64,000 bases of DNA from Nocardia acidivorans NBRC 108247 (GTDB lineage: Bacteria; Actinomycetota; Actinomycetes; Mycobacteriales; Mycobacteriaceae): contig NZ_BDAW01000019.1 of the NCBI RefSeq assembly GCF_001625085.1, positions 95,080 through 159,079 on the forward strand, in the 5' to 3' direction. The notes beneath the pieces were generated by a model that saw nothing but the letters and a program-made list of their open reading frames with translations, did not search any database and was not told where the DNA came from. A program made the translations under genes and the position numbers. Shown here piece after piece: positions 43,960 through 51,192 of the stretch. The stretch's first letter is position 1. Each line of letters begins with the position of its first letter.

Positions 43960-44111
43960 TGTTGCGGCTGTGCAGTAACGCGGTCGGTGTTTCCCGCTCG
44001 GCCAGCAACGTATCGAGCAGGTCGCACATGACCTCGAGAACGCAGTTCCTGTCGCAGGTGGCGGCGTAGGTCCCCTCGGTTCCATGTGAGCTGCCGTTGA
44101 TACCGTTCGCT

Positions 44112-44630
44112 ATGCCGATCGCATGGCGAGCAGCCGCCGAATCGTTTGAGCAGTTCCTACGCAAGCATGGCGTCGGGTCCGCTGCGGTAACCGATGTCGA
44201 GGCGGCATGGCGTGCGTTCGTCGAGTTCTCGCAGACGGAGATCGGCGGGGTTGCGCCGGCCGACGAAGACGGCGATGGATTCATCGTTCAATGGGGTCGG
44301 TATTCCTGGGACAACAACCGTCTCAACCTGACGCTGACCAGACAACTCGCTGTGGTCGACCCCACTGAGCGGATCGAAGCCGATGATCCCGACTGGCAGC
44401 ACCTGTGGCAAGTCGAGCTGACGATGGCCTTCGCCGACGAGCCGGCGCTACTCGCCCTTGAGCCCGATCTGGATGCCCACGACACGGGCTTCAGGTTCGA
44501 TCCGATCGGCCCGCTGCGAGCGGCGGCGCTGGCCGAAGTGCGTGACCAGGCGCAGCGACAGGCACTCGTCGAGGCCATGTTGACCGCGACTCCGGTGCAT
44601 AGTGAGCTGACGTTCGAATGCGTGTGCTGA
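44112..44630 (+). CDS. hypothetical acidic soluble protein
   Basis: A 172-residue protein I cannot assign. It begins PIAWRAAAESFEQFLRKHGV, has aromatic-rich strands (FIVQWGRYSWDNNRLNLTLTRQL) and ends with helices. Its size, acidity and position with other single small proteins recall orphan immunity proteins, but there is no motif to prove it. Start ATG 44112 is preferred to TTG 44097. Its TGA is in the same frame as the next gene, 57 bases upstream of that gene's start. Confidence 0.6.
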   Translation: MPIAWRAAAESFEQFLRKHGVGSAAVTDVEAAWRAFVEFSQTEIGGVAPADEDGDGFIVQWGRYSWDNNRLNLTLTRQLAVVDPTERIEADDPDWQHLWQVELTMAFADEPALLALEPDLDAHDTGFRFDPIGPLRAAALAEVRDQAQRQALVEAMLTATPVHSELTFECVC

Positions 44631-44687
44631 GAGATACCTCCCAGTCTTGACGTCTACGTCCGGGTCCACCCCAGTGACCGCGCCGCC

Positions 44688-45104
44688 GTGCTCTCACGCT
44701 TCATCAACCGCTACGTCGACACCGAGAACCCGCAAGAGCCTCGTTTCGATGCCTTCGTCCGAACATATATCGCAGGCGAACCGGCTCCCGGCGACCGGGA
44801 CGTTCTGGCGGAACTACGCCGCGATCCCTGTGCTGAAAGAGCATTCTTTCTCTACCTGCAAGCCAACGATTACTACCAGGCCATCATCACCCTCACCGAA
44901 GAAAACGACCTCGTCCTCGGCCTGAGCCTGGACGACCCGGACAACGACCCCGCGACACTGTCCCAGGCTTCAGCGCTGATGGCAGCGCTGGCCCAGGAGT
45001 TCGGCGCGACGAGCGGCGTTGCGGGCGTAGAACTACCACCACCTCAAAGTATCTCGGAGTGGGCGGAGGACGCGCTCGTGATGCTGCGATACGAAAACGA
45101 TTGA
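44688..45104 (+). CDS. hypothetical protein, possibly lacking its native start
   Basis: A 138-residue acidic protein from GTG 44688. It has a basic helix LSRFINRYVDT, then FVRTYIAGEPAPGDRDVLAELRRDP and a strand-helix core YYQAIITLTEENDLVLGLSLDD. The reading frame is open back to the TGA of the previous gene and encodes protein-like sequence there (SLDVYVRVHPSDRAA) with no ATG, GTG or TTG. So the natural N-terminus may lie in that stretch. Function unknown. Confidence 0.55.
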   Translation: MLSRFINRYVDTENPQEPRFDAFVRTYIAGEPAPGDRDVLAELRRDPCAERAFFLYLQANDYYQAIITLTEENDLVLGLSLDDPDNDPATLSQASALMAALAQEFGATSGVAGVELPPPQSISEWAEDALVMLRYEND

Positions 45105-45186
45105 ACGTCCCTGATCGAGTGTGATGTTTGTGGTCCCGCATTTCGACACCGCGATTGGAGTGGTGCGAACTGTCCTCGCTCAGACG

Positions 45187-45699
45187 TCAGCCCGACCACC
45201 ACGCAGGGGACAAGTTGATCGACCACACATCGCCAACTCTGCGCTCGGCAGGATTCTCCGCATCCACATCGGCACATCCGTAAGGATCAGCGTCGGCGAC
45301 GACGAAGACCCTCGCGCCGGACTCGGAGACCCTGTATCGGTGAATGTCAGTGGTTGTCGCGTCGTTGTCCGGTTCGATGCGATAGCCCAGGCCGGTGATG
45401 AGGGCAGCCAACTCGTCGAACCCCACCCGAGGTGCGAACTCGCCGTACTCGGTTCGGAGCAACACTGGCACAGTGGATACCTCACCCCAGATCAGACGGT
45501 GCGTCTGCACGCTGATGCCGAAGCAGGACCATTCGCCCTTGTCCTCGCCGAACGAAAGCTCCACGAGGCCGTAGTCCCGGCGCATGCGAGTCTGCACTTT
45601 GTCGTCGACATAGTCCGACCCCAGTTTTGCTTCCCACTCACCCCAGTACCCACCGGGACCTGCCTCCACACCGTGGCCATATTCGGACAACACCGCCAT
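45187..45699 (-). CDS. hypothetical protein, possibly immunity-like
   Basis: From ATG 45699 the minus strand encodes 170 residues: an amphipathic acidic protein rich in Trp, Tyr and Gly (GGYWGEWEAKLGSDYVDDK, RRDYGLVELSFGEDKGEW). It ends in a strand-rich region with DDATTTD-like acidic turns and WSINLSPAWWSG. No domain recognised. The frame continues upstream with low-complexity sequence that I regard as outside the gene. It overlaps head-on by two bases with a small plus-strand frame. Confidence 0.5.
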   Translation of the reverse strand: MAVLSEYGHGVEAGPGGYWGEWEAKLGSDYVDDKVQTRMRRDYGLVELSFGEDKGEWSCFGISVQTHRLIWGEVSTVPVLLRTEYGEFAPRVGFDELAALITGLGYRIEPDNDATTTDIHRYRVSESGARVFVVADADPYGCADVDAENPAERRVGDVWSINLSPAWWSG

Positions 45700-45883
45700 G
45701 ACAGAAACCCCGCCCAAGCCCAGCAGCGGCCAGCTCGCTCCCCGGCCGGGGAAGCCGCGTCCGGCACCACCCGCCATCACCAGCGGTTCCGATGAAGACG
45801 TGCCAGCGGTGTGGCCGGAGCCCAGCCAACTCGAATCGTGGTGGGAGGCCGTCATGCACCCCGCCCAGCCTGATACTGAGTGA
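45698..45883 (+). CDS. possible small Pro-rich protein
   Basis: A 61-residue frame starting MTETPPKPSSGQLAPRPGKP and ending with a short amphipathic segment around ESWWEAVMHPAQPD. It is Pro-rich and acidic, without signal or membrane segments. It shares its first bases with the start of the minus-strand gene at 45187-45699, which would make the pair head-to-head with no intervening promoter. Coding status is doubtful. Confidence 0.25.
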   Translation: MTETPPKPSSGQLAPRPGKPRPAPPAITSGSDEDVPAVWPEPSQLESWWEAVMHPAQPDTE

Positions 45884-45989
45884 CCATCGCCGCACATCCA
45901 CGATCGGCCACACCCCGTCGTGCTGCCGATCTTCCGGTTGTCCCAGCACCGATTTCGTGGGCGGATGATTTGCTCAATACGCTGCCGGG

Positions 45990-46757
45990 GTGAGAACTCT
46001 GGACACGAGCACCCTGGTGTTCGATATCGATGGCACGATTTGCTTCGATGGCCGCACCATCGCCGACCGGATTCGGTCGGCGTTAGCTCGATGTATCGAG
46101 GCCGGATACCACCTGGTCTTCGCCTCCGCGCGTCCGATCCGGGACCTGCTACCGGTTCTCGGCCCGGGTTTCGAGACCGCGACGCTCATCGGCGGCAACG
46201 GCAGCTTGATCTCGACCGACGGTGTGGTGCGGGCCAGGGCGAGCTTCCATCCGTCTACCTTCGCGGCCCTACTCGAGCTCAGCAACCGTTTCCAAGCAGG
46301 TTATCTGGCCGATGGGCCCTGGGATTACGCCTATACAGGTCCTGATGACCATCCGATTCGCGGCCGGGTCGACCAGGGTGTGCTGGCTCGCCAGGTTCAG
46401 GTGGCCGAGCTTCCCGAAGTGGTCAAGTTCCTGGCTCTCGGAGCCTCTGACATGCACGCTCTTGCCGCGGCCGGTCGCGAGCTCGGCGTGACCGTGAACC
46501 ATCATCTGGATGAAGGAATCATCGACTTCGCGCCGGGGTCCACTACCAAGTGGGAAGCGTTGCGCGCAGCGGGAATTACGCGGTACATCGCTTTCGGCAA
46601 CGACCTCAACGACATCGAGCTGCTGGGCAATGCCACCTGGGCGATTCGGGTCGGCGCACATCCGAGCCTCGACGACGTGGCCCACACGACTGTTGGTGCG
46701 GATCCTGAATCAGTGGCCCGAGAGATCGAGGGTATCGCCGACGGCGTCCTGCTCTGA
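45990..46757 (+). CDS. HAD-superfamily hydrolase, Cof type
   Basis: A 255-residue phosphatase. Motif I DIDGT (Asp nucleophile in VFDIDGTICFDG, residues about 11-22), motif II threonine/serine in VFASARPIRDLL, and motif IV GNDLNDIELL (about 209-218) are intact. The middle holds the cap domain of the Cof/sucrose-phosphatase-like type IIB. Likely substrate is a sugar or cofactor phosphate. GTG 45990 is the start. Confidence 0.88.
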   Translation: MRTLDTSTLVFDIDGTICFDGRTIADRIRSALARCIEAGYHLVFASARPIRDLLPVLGPGFETATLIGGNGSLISTDGVVRARASFHPSTFAALLELSNRFQAGYLADGPWDYAYTGPDDHPIRGRVDQGVLARQVQVAELPEVVKFLALGASDMHALAAAGRELGVTVNHHLDEGIIDFAPGSTTKWEALRAAGITRYIAFGNDLNDIELLGNATWAIRVGAHPSLDDVAHTTVGADPESVAREIEGIADGVLL

Positions 46758-47001
46758 TCACTGTTACGTGACTGCGATAACTACCGGACCCCGGGAACCG
46801 CTGCGGCTGGTGTGGACCGGGTGAAAGAAGCGGCTACAGTGCTCTGTCCGTGTAGACGGTACGGATGAGGTAAGGAGCTTCCCGACCGGCGGGCGCTCGT
46901 CGTCGGGGGCGCGTCGGGGATGGGCCCGGCTGAACTCGCAGGGAGGGTCTTTCGGAGATGGATTTCGGAGACGTGGCGTTGCGAGCCTAGGGTCAGGGTC
47001 C

Positions 47002-47589
47002 ATGAGCTGGATACTTGACACGCCATCGGCGCGAGCCGCCTTCGAGATCGCCTCCGAGTACGCGGACAAGACCCTGCTCAACCACTCTGTGCGCTCCTAC
47101 GCCTTCGCCGCCGCGTATGCCGCCGCGCACGGACTCTCATACGACGAGGAGCTCCTCTACGTCAGCTCGCTGTTGCATGACCTGGGCCTGACCGTTCCGT
47201 TCGACAACCACACTCTTCCGTTCGAGGAGGCAGGTGGTCATGTCGCCCGCGTGCTGACCGCGGGTCTGGGATGGCCCGCGGCCCGGCGGGCACGTGCCGA
47301 GAAGGTGATCGTCCTGCACATGCGCGACGACGTCAGCGCGGCCGAGGACGTCGAGAGTCACCTCCTTCAGGTCGGCACCAGCGCGGACGTCTCCGGCCTG
47401 CGGGTGGCCGAATTCGACCCTGCGTTCCGCACCGCGCTGGTGGCCGAGTACCCCCGGCTGGGCTTCGGACCGGCCTTCCTCGCCCTGTTCGAGGACCAGG
47501 CGGGGCGTAAGCCGGACTGCGCGGCGGCGGCCTTTGTGGCGGGCGGCGCAGCGGCCCGCATCGCCTCGAACCCGCTGGATCCCGCCTAG
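47002..47589 (+). CDS. HD-domain phosphohydrolase
   Basis: A 195-residue protein. The metal-binding HD motif is in YVSSLLHDLGLT (His-Asp about residues 59-60), preceded by the first His in LLNHSVRSYAFA (about 28). A further His is in KVIVLHMRDD. This arrangement resembles the cyanamide hydratase-like HD branch found widely in actinobacteria and fungi. Substrate unknown. About 240 bp upstream contain no gene that I can recognise. Confidence 0.85.
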   Translation: MSWILDTPSARAAFEIASEYADKTLLNHSVRSYAFAAAYAAAHGLSYDEELLYVSSLLHDLGLTVPFDNHTLPFEEAGGHVARVLTAGLGWPAARRARAEKVIVLHMRDDVSAAEDVESHLLQVGTSADVSGLRVAEFDPAFRTALVAEYPRLGFGPAFLALFEDQAGRKPDCAAAAFVAGGAAARIASNPLDPA

Positions 47590-47881
47590 CCGAGGCAATC
47601 AGTTCCTCGACGAACTCCCAGGCGGCAGTGAAAGATCGACCTGCTCAAAACCCACCCCGATCACCGAGCAGATCGCACCGCCTCAGTTCAAGCATCCTCA
47701 CCGGCATGGCCGCTCGCGTGAACATTCACGCGGGTATGACAGAACACATCCGGAATTCGGCATTATCGTGCACTTTCGGCACCCGAGCGGCGCTCCGTCA
47801 GTTGATCTTTCAGAAAGCCGTATGGCCGATCCGAACAGTGTGCTTCGAGTGATGGACGTCCAACGTACAGGCAGCACGCGC

Positions 47882-48301
47882 CTAGTGACTATTCTTCATC
47901 GAAGCTGTGAGACTCGCGAGCAACCCGTCGCGAGTAATGTGTTGCGGGGAGCCCAGCGAGTGCGCTCGATCGAAAAGATCTCTTGCCTGGGATAGGGAAT
48001 ACGGCTTGTTCTTTTCTATTCCGTTCACGGCGTGGAAGTTATGGGCAAAGTGCCACCGGCCGCCGGGTTGAATCACGACTCGGAGATACGACTTGCCCTC
48101 TCGACCGCCATACGAGGTACTCGGTACCTCGAACATCCAACCCTTCCGAATCCCTCCGAATGTCAAGTCAGACTTCAGGTTAAGCTCCGCGCTGCGCGCG
48201 AATATCATCGGCGAGGCCCATGAGAATATCGTCCCACAAATCTTATCGAGCCGGAGCCTGTCGGCGCACAGCCGGGAAACAAAACGATTAGTACCTTCCA
48301 A
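47882..48301 (-). CDS. hypothetical protein with low-GC coding sequence
   Basis: A 139-residue frame (TTG 48301 as start; internal starts possible). It is basic and soluble, with KGWMFEVPSTSYGGREGKSY, VIQPGGRWHFAHNFHAVNG and a helical LSQARDLFDRAHSLG. No family recognised. By eye its DNA is only slightly above 50% GC, well below the surroundings, which points to recent import. It may be a partial gene. Confidence 0.4.
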   Translation of the reverse strand: MEGTNRFVSRLCADRLRLDKICGTIFSWASPMIFARSAELNLKSDLTFGGIRKGWMFEVPSTSYGGREGKSYLRVVIQPGGRWHFAHNFHAVNGIEKNKPYSLSQARDLFDRAHSLGSPQHITRDGLLASLTASMKNSH

Positions 48302-48375
48302 ACCGGTGAGTCCCGATCAGCCCTATGGCTCCGAGCGACGTACTCAACTTCGGCATGAGCGTGCGTTGAGAAATG

Positions 48376-48437
48376 CTGTCAACCAAAAGATTTGGACGGT
48401 CGACCGACGCGCACTACGCGGCAATACAGGACGTTCG
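48376..48437. repeat. 62-bp segment related to 49939-50000
   Basis: This stretch matches 49939-50000 at about 47 of 62 positions without gaps. The conserved blocks are TTTGGACGG, GACCGACGC and GGACGTTCG. In one frame both read LS-x-x-x-FGR-x-TDA-x-x-AA-x-x-DVR, so they look like pieces of one gene family rather than chance. Confidence 0.55.
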
Positions 48438-48557
48438 AAGTGCAGCATCGAGCCGGTGCTTGGTGAGTGCCCGTCACACGGTGGCTGAGAACGAGATGCC
48501 CTCGTCCGACCACGAATTCGGGCTGCGCTTCGAAGCGCTGGCTGGCAGCATGTCGGG

Positions 48558-49043
48558 ATGCCGGACTTACAGTGGGATGAGGTCAAGGAGCTGTTCGACC
48601 CCAACGCGATGGGTTCCCAGCCGGATATGTACGTGCAGGAGGCATCGGTCGAGGATTGGCAGGCGGTGTTCGATCTGATTCGGACGCAGGGGTGGGCGTG
48701 GGAGTACTACGAGGGTGATCGCAAGCAAGAGTTGCCCGCTGCCGTGGACGTGCTGTCGCGCCCAGTCGACGCCGAGTGCGTCATACTGCGGGTCCGGCCA
48801 GTCCCGAACGTGCAGATGATCTTTCGTCCTTGGCTTGGCGAGATCGATTTCGATGTCAACCTCCACGAGTTACAGGGCCAGGCCGGGGTGGACATTCTGT
48901 GCGACGTCCTGTGCGCGATCGGGCGGCGGCTGGGCAAACCTGTGCTCATGTGCTCAGAGTTCGACTCCTTCGACTCTCGATTCCCGGTACTGGGATTCGA
49001 CCCCGCCGCCGACCGTGTGGTGCGACTGGCCGACCGACGCTAA
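48558..49043 (+). CDS. conserved hypothetical protein (actinobacterial)
   Basis: A 161-residue acidic protein. It reads DLQWDEVKELFDPNAMGSQP, then VEDWQAVFDLIRTQGWAWEYY, then FDVNLHELQGQAGVDILCDVL, ending near GKPVLMCSE. I have the impression of a family common in Streptomyces and Nocardia, of unknown function, with size and acidity like immunity proteins. ATG 48558 is the only sensible start. Confidence 0.65.
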   Translation: MPDLQWDEVKELFDPNAMGSQPDMYVQEASVEDWQAVFDLIRTQGWAWEYYEGDRKQELPAAVDVLSRPVDAECVILRVRPVPNVQMIFRPWLGEIDFDVNLHELQGQAGVDILCDVLCAIGRRLGKPVLMCSEFDSFDSRFPVLGFDPAADRVVRLADRR

Positions 49044-49255
49044 GCCTCGAGCGGGGCCTGGCGTGCGGTCTAGGATCCCGTTCACCACGACCTGATCATC
49101 TCCGCACTTCGTCAGGGCACTGTGCCGCACCGCGAGCCCCTCGAACCGGGCGATCAGCGGCAATTGAGGATATTCGGACGTTGTTGGTCCCAAATCGGCC
49201 GCGGTGACCGGTAGGTGCAGATTGGGGCCGGGTTCAAGGCCCGAAACGGGTTCAG

Positions 49256-49849
49256 TCATCGACGTTCTGCGGCCAGTTTCGCTGTTCGCTCCAGCCCGGC
49301 TCTGTGGTGCTGCCACCAGTCCGGGTCGGTGGCGGGCATATTGTCGTTGCCATCGAGCAGCCCGACGCTGCCGTCGATGAGTTCTCGGATGATGTCGGCG
49401 TGCCCGGCGTGCCGGTGAGTCTCCGCGGTGACGTGGACCAGGATTTGGTGCAGGGTAACGGTCCGGTGCTCATCGGACCACCACGTGACCGAGCCTTCAG
49501 CGGTCAGGTCGAGAACCTCGATCGTGGCGTCGGCGTGTGCCCATGCCCGCCGGTAGAACGCGACGATGTCCTCGCGCGATTGATCAGGTGTGGCCCACAT
49601 ATCGGCCGTGGGGTCGGCTTCGAAGTCGTGTTCGGCCAACGGCTCGCGGTATGGGCGTGCGAAGGTTTCACCGAAGTAGCCGAACTCGACGGTGGCGAGG
49701 TGCTTGACCAAGCCGAGAAGGTTTGTGCCAGTGGGGGTTAGCGGACGACGTATGTCGTACTCGGACAAGCCGTCGAGCTTCCACAGCACCGCGGCGCGGG
49801 CAGAGCGTAGGTAACGGTGCAGATCAGCTTTCGGAGCCGAGACTGTCAT
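49256..49849 (-). CDS. DinB-family protein
   Basis: A 197-residue four-helix-bundle protein. Key residues are H in GLVKHLATVEFGYFG (about residue 49), and H-x-x-x-H in VHVTAETHRHAGHADIIREL (about 136-155), the usual metal site of DinB/mycothiol-dependent proteins. It starts MTVSAPKADLHRYL at ATG 49849. In mycolata many such proteins use mycothiol, but the substrate here is unknown. Confidence 0.88.
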   Translation of the reverse strand: MTVSAPKADLHRYLRSARAAVLWKLDGLSEYDIRRPLTPTGTNLLGLVKHLATVEFGYFGETFARPYREPLAEHDFEADPTADMWATPDQSREDIVAFYRRAWAHADATIEVLDLTAEGSVTWWSDEHRTVTLHQILVHVTAETHRHAGHADIIRELIDGSVGLLDGNDNMPATDPDWWQHHRAGLERTAKLAAERR

Positions 49850-49938
49850 ACCCAGCACTCTGCCAGGTGGGGACACTTCCCCGAACCTGAACAACATGAT
49901 GACGTCGTGTCAGCAGCACTACCGCGCACCGGGAGCCA

Positions 49939-50000
49939 CTGTCAGCCAACCTGTTTGGACGGCTGACCGACGCCCGGGTCGCGGCAGTTCCGGACGTTCG
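49939..50000. repeat. 62-bp segment related to 48376-48437
   Basis: Second copy of the pair described at 48376-48437, about 76% identical. It lies at the start of a 780-bp gene-poor stretch that ends at tRNA-Asn. Confidence 0.55.
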
Positions 50001-50030
50001 CGCCCACAGCTACGCCACGACGTGCAGGCG

Positions 50031-50275
50031 CTAACCTTCCTCGGTTTTGTCGCGCTGATTGCGCTGGAAGCCCTCCGCGATCCGCCGCAGGTACTCGCCA
50101 TACTCGGGTGAATTCAGTTCGAAGTTGCGCAGCTGCCAAGCAAGGCACCAACGAGGCTGACATCCCAGAAGTATTGCCGAACCAATACCCGGCCCCTGTA
50201 TGGACAGAGACGCCGACCACGATGATCACGAACCCAGGGCCGATCCAGCCCTCCTCGAAATAGTCAGCCCCCAAA
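50031..50275 (-). pseudogene. frameshifted remnant of a small membrane protein
   Basis: On the minus strand one frame begins YFEEGWIGPGFVIIVVGVSV, a helix-like hydrophobic stretch. A second frame takes over near 50140 and reads WQLRNFELNSPEYGEYLRRI then AEGFQRNQRDKTEEG followed by TAG at 50031-50033. Both halves look like real protein, so a shift or small deletion has probably broken the gene. No family is recognised. Confidence 0.35.
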
Positions 50276-50580
50276 GGACGCCCAGATCGGACGATCGAGA
50301 TGCCATGTGACAGCGCTCATGTCGTGGGTGACTCCGTGCCGCAGCTTCCGGCTCATCACACTCTCGTCGGCGACAGGCAGCATCGCTCCCACAAGCGAAT
50401 TAGCCCTGCCGGACCCCCAGCCCACTACCGACGAAACCGGGACGAACGCGCCACTGCTCGGAACCATCCTGCGACACCGTCAGACGACCCTGGCCGGACT
50501 TCGACGACACCGGGTCGACGAAACATTCAGCGGCGAATTCTTGGGTTTTCTTGGAACGGAGTCCAATCAAGGGGCCGAAC
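50276..50580. other. stretch without recognisable features
   Basis: About 300 bases between the membrane-protein remnant and the tRNA-Asn terminator. Short frames exist on both strands but none has a credible start, domain or codon pattern. Confidence 0.5.
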
Positions 50581-50624
50581 GAATAATGCCCCTGACCAGA
50601 TTCCCTGGTCAGGGGCCATTATTC
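50581..50624 (-). terminator. strong hairpin after tRNA-Asn
   Basis: A long stem (50581-50599 with 50605-50624, one bulged C) with core CCCCTGACCAG/CTGGTCAGGGG and AT-rich base GAATAAT/ATTATTC. It begins 3 bases beyond the tRNA 3' end on the minus strand, the expected site of a tRNA terminator. Confidence 0.85.
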
Positions 50625-50627
50625 TTG

Positions 50628-50700
50628 CTCCCCCATCTGGACTCGAACCAGAAACCTGCCGATTAACAGTCGGCTGCTCTGCCAATTGAGCTATAGGGGA
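50628..50700 (-). tRNA. tRNA-Asn (GTT anticodon)
   Basis: The minus strand folds into a 73-base cloverleaf. Acceptor TCCCCTA pairs with TGGGGGA (one G-T), the anticodon stem CCGAC/ATCGG-region closes a loop containing GTT, and the T-arm has GGTTCGAGTCC. No CCA is encoded. Its position beside the YtxH-like gene and dnaG matches the asnT neighbourhood in mycobacteria. Its downstream side borders the accessory region. Confidence 0.95.
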
Positions 50701-50872
50701 TTGTTCCCGGTCTCCCTCTCGGGCGACCGGAGAAAACTTTAGCGTATGGGTTGTTCACTTCCCAAATCGTGCTTCTACCTGGGGACATGCGGGTGGAGGG
50801 GCGGCGTCGACAGGGGGCGGGGCTTCGGGCAGGATGTACACGCGGACAGGCCAACGGGAGGAGCTTCTCGAC

Positions 50873-51118
50873 ATGCTGCGGTTGATCATCGGCGTCGCGG
50901 CCGGGTATGTGCTGGGCGCGAAGGCCGGGCGAGCCCGGTATGAGCAGATCAGTAAGACTACCCGTGCGATCAGTGAGAGTCCGGTCACACGGAAGCTGGT
51001 GCAGGTTTCGCGGCAGCGTCTGTCGGACAAGTTGAGTACGCAGCCGAAGCTGGAGCCCATGGAGCCGCTCGATGAGCGGACCACCATTCTGGTGCCGCAC
51101 GACCAGTTGCGGCGGTAG
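50873..51118 (+). CDS. small YtxH-like membrane-anchored protein
   Basis: An 81-residue protein. One N-terminal hydrophobic segment MLRLIIGVAAGYVLGAKAG is followed by RARYEQI and a basic helical tail. This G-Y-V-L-G-A-K-A-G-R-x-R-Y pattern is conserved in actinobacterial proteins next to dnaG. ATG 50873 is preferred because GGGAGGAG lies 9 bases upstream. Function unknown. Confidence 0.8.
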   Translation: MLRLIIGVAAGYVLGAKAGRARYEQISKTTRAISESPVTRKLVQVSRQRLSDKLSTQPKLEPMEPLDERTTILVPHDQLRR

Positions 51119-51135
51119 CGGAACACAGAACGTAC

Positions 51136-51180
51136 CGAACACCCGAAGTTGGCTGGAGCGCAGCCGAATTCGGGTGTTCG
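51136..51180. terminator. bidirectional terminator between the YtxH-like gene and dnaG
   Basis: Perfect 12-bp arms, CGAACACCCGAA (51136-51147) and TTCGGGTGTTCG (51169-51180), with an inner GGCT/AGCC stem. It lies between convergent stops and would serve both. Confidence 0.85.
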
Positions 51181-51192
51181 TCGCGTCAGGGG

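Noticed and set aside
43949..44284. A minus-strand frame with a C-terminal stretch resembling LacI-type regulators
   Set aside because: The similarity is a few residues only and most of the frame is Ser/Asn/Ala-rich shadow of the plus-strand gene at 44112.
43162..50627. A prophage or integrative element
   Set aside because: No integrase, transposase, capsid or replication gene can be seen; only debris and small proteins, so I keep the weaker description of an accessory region.
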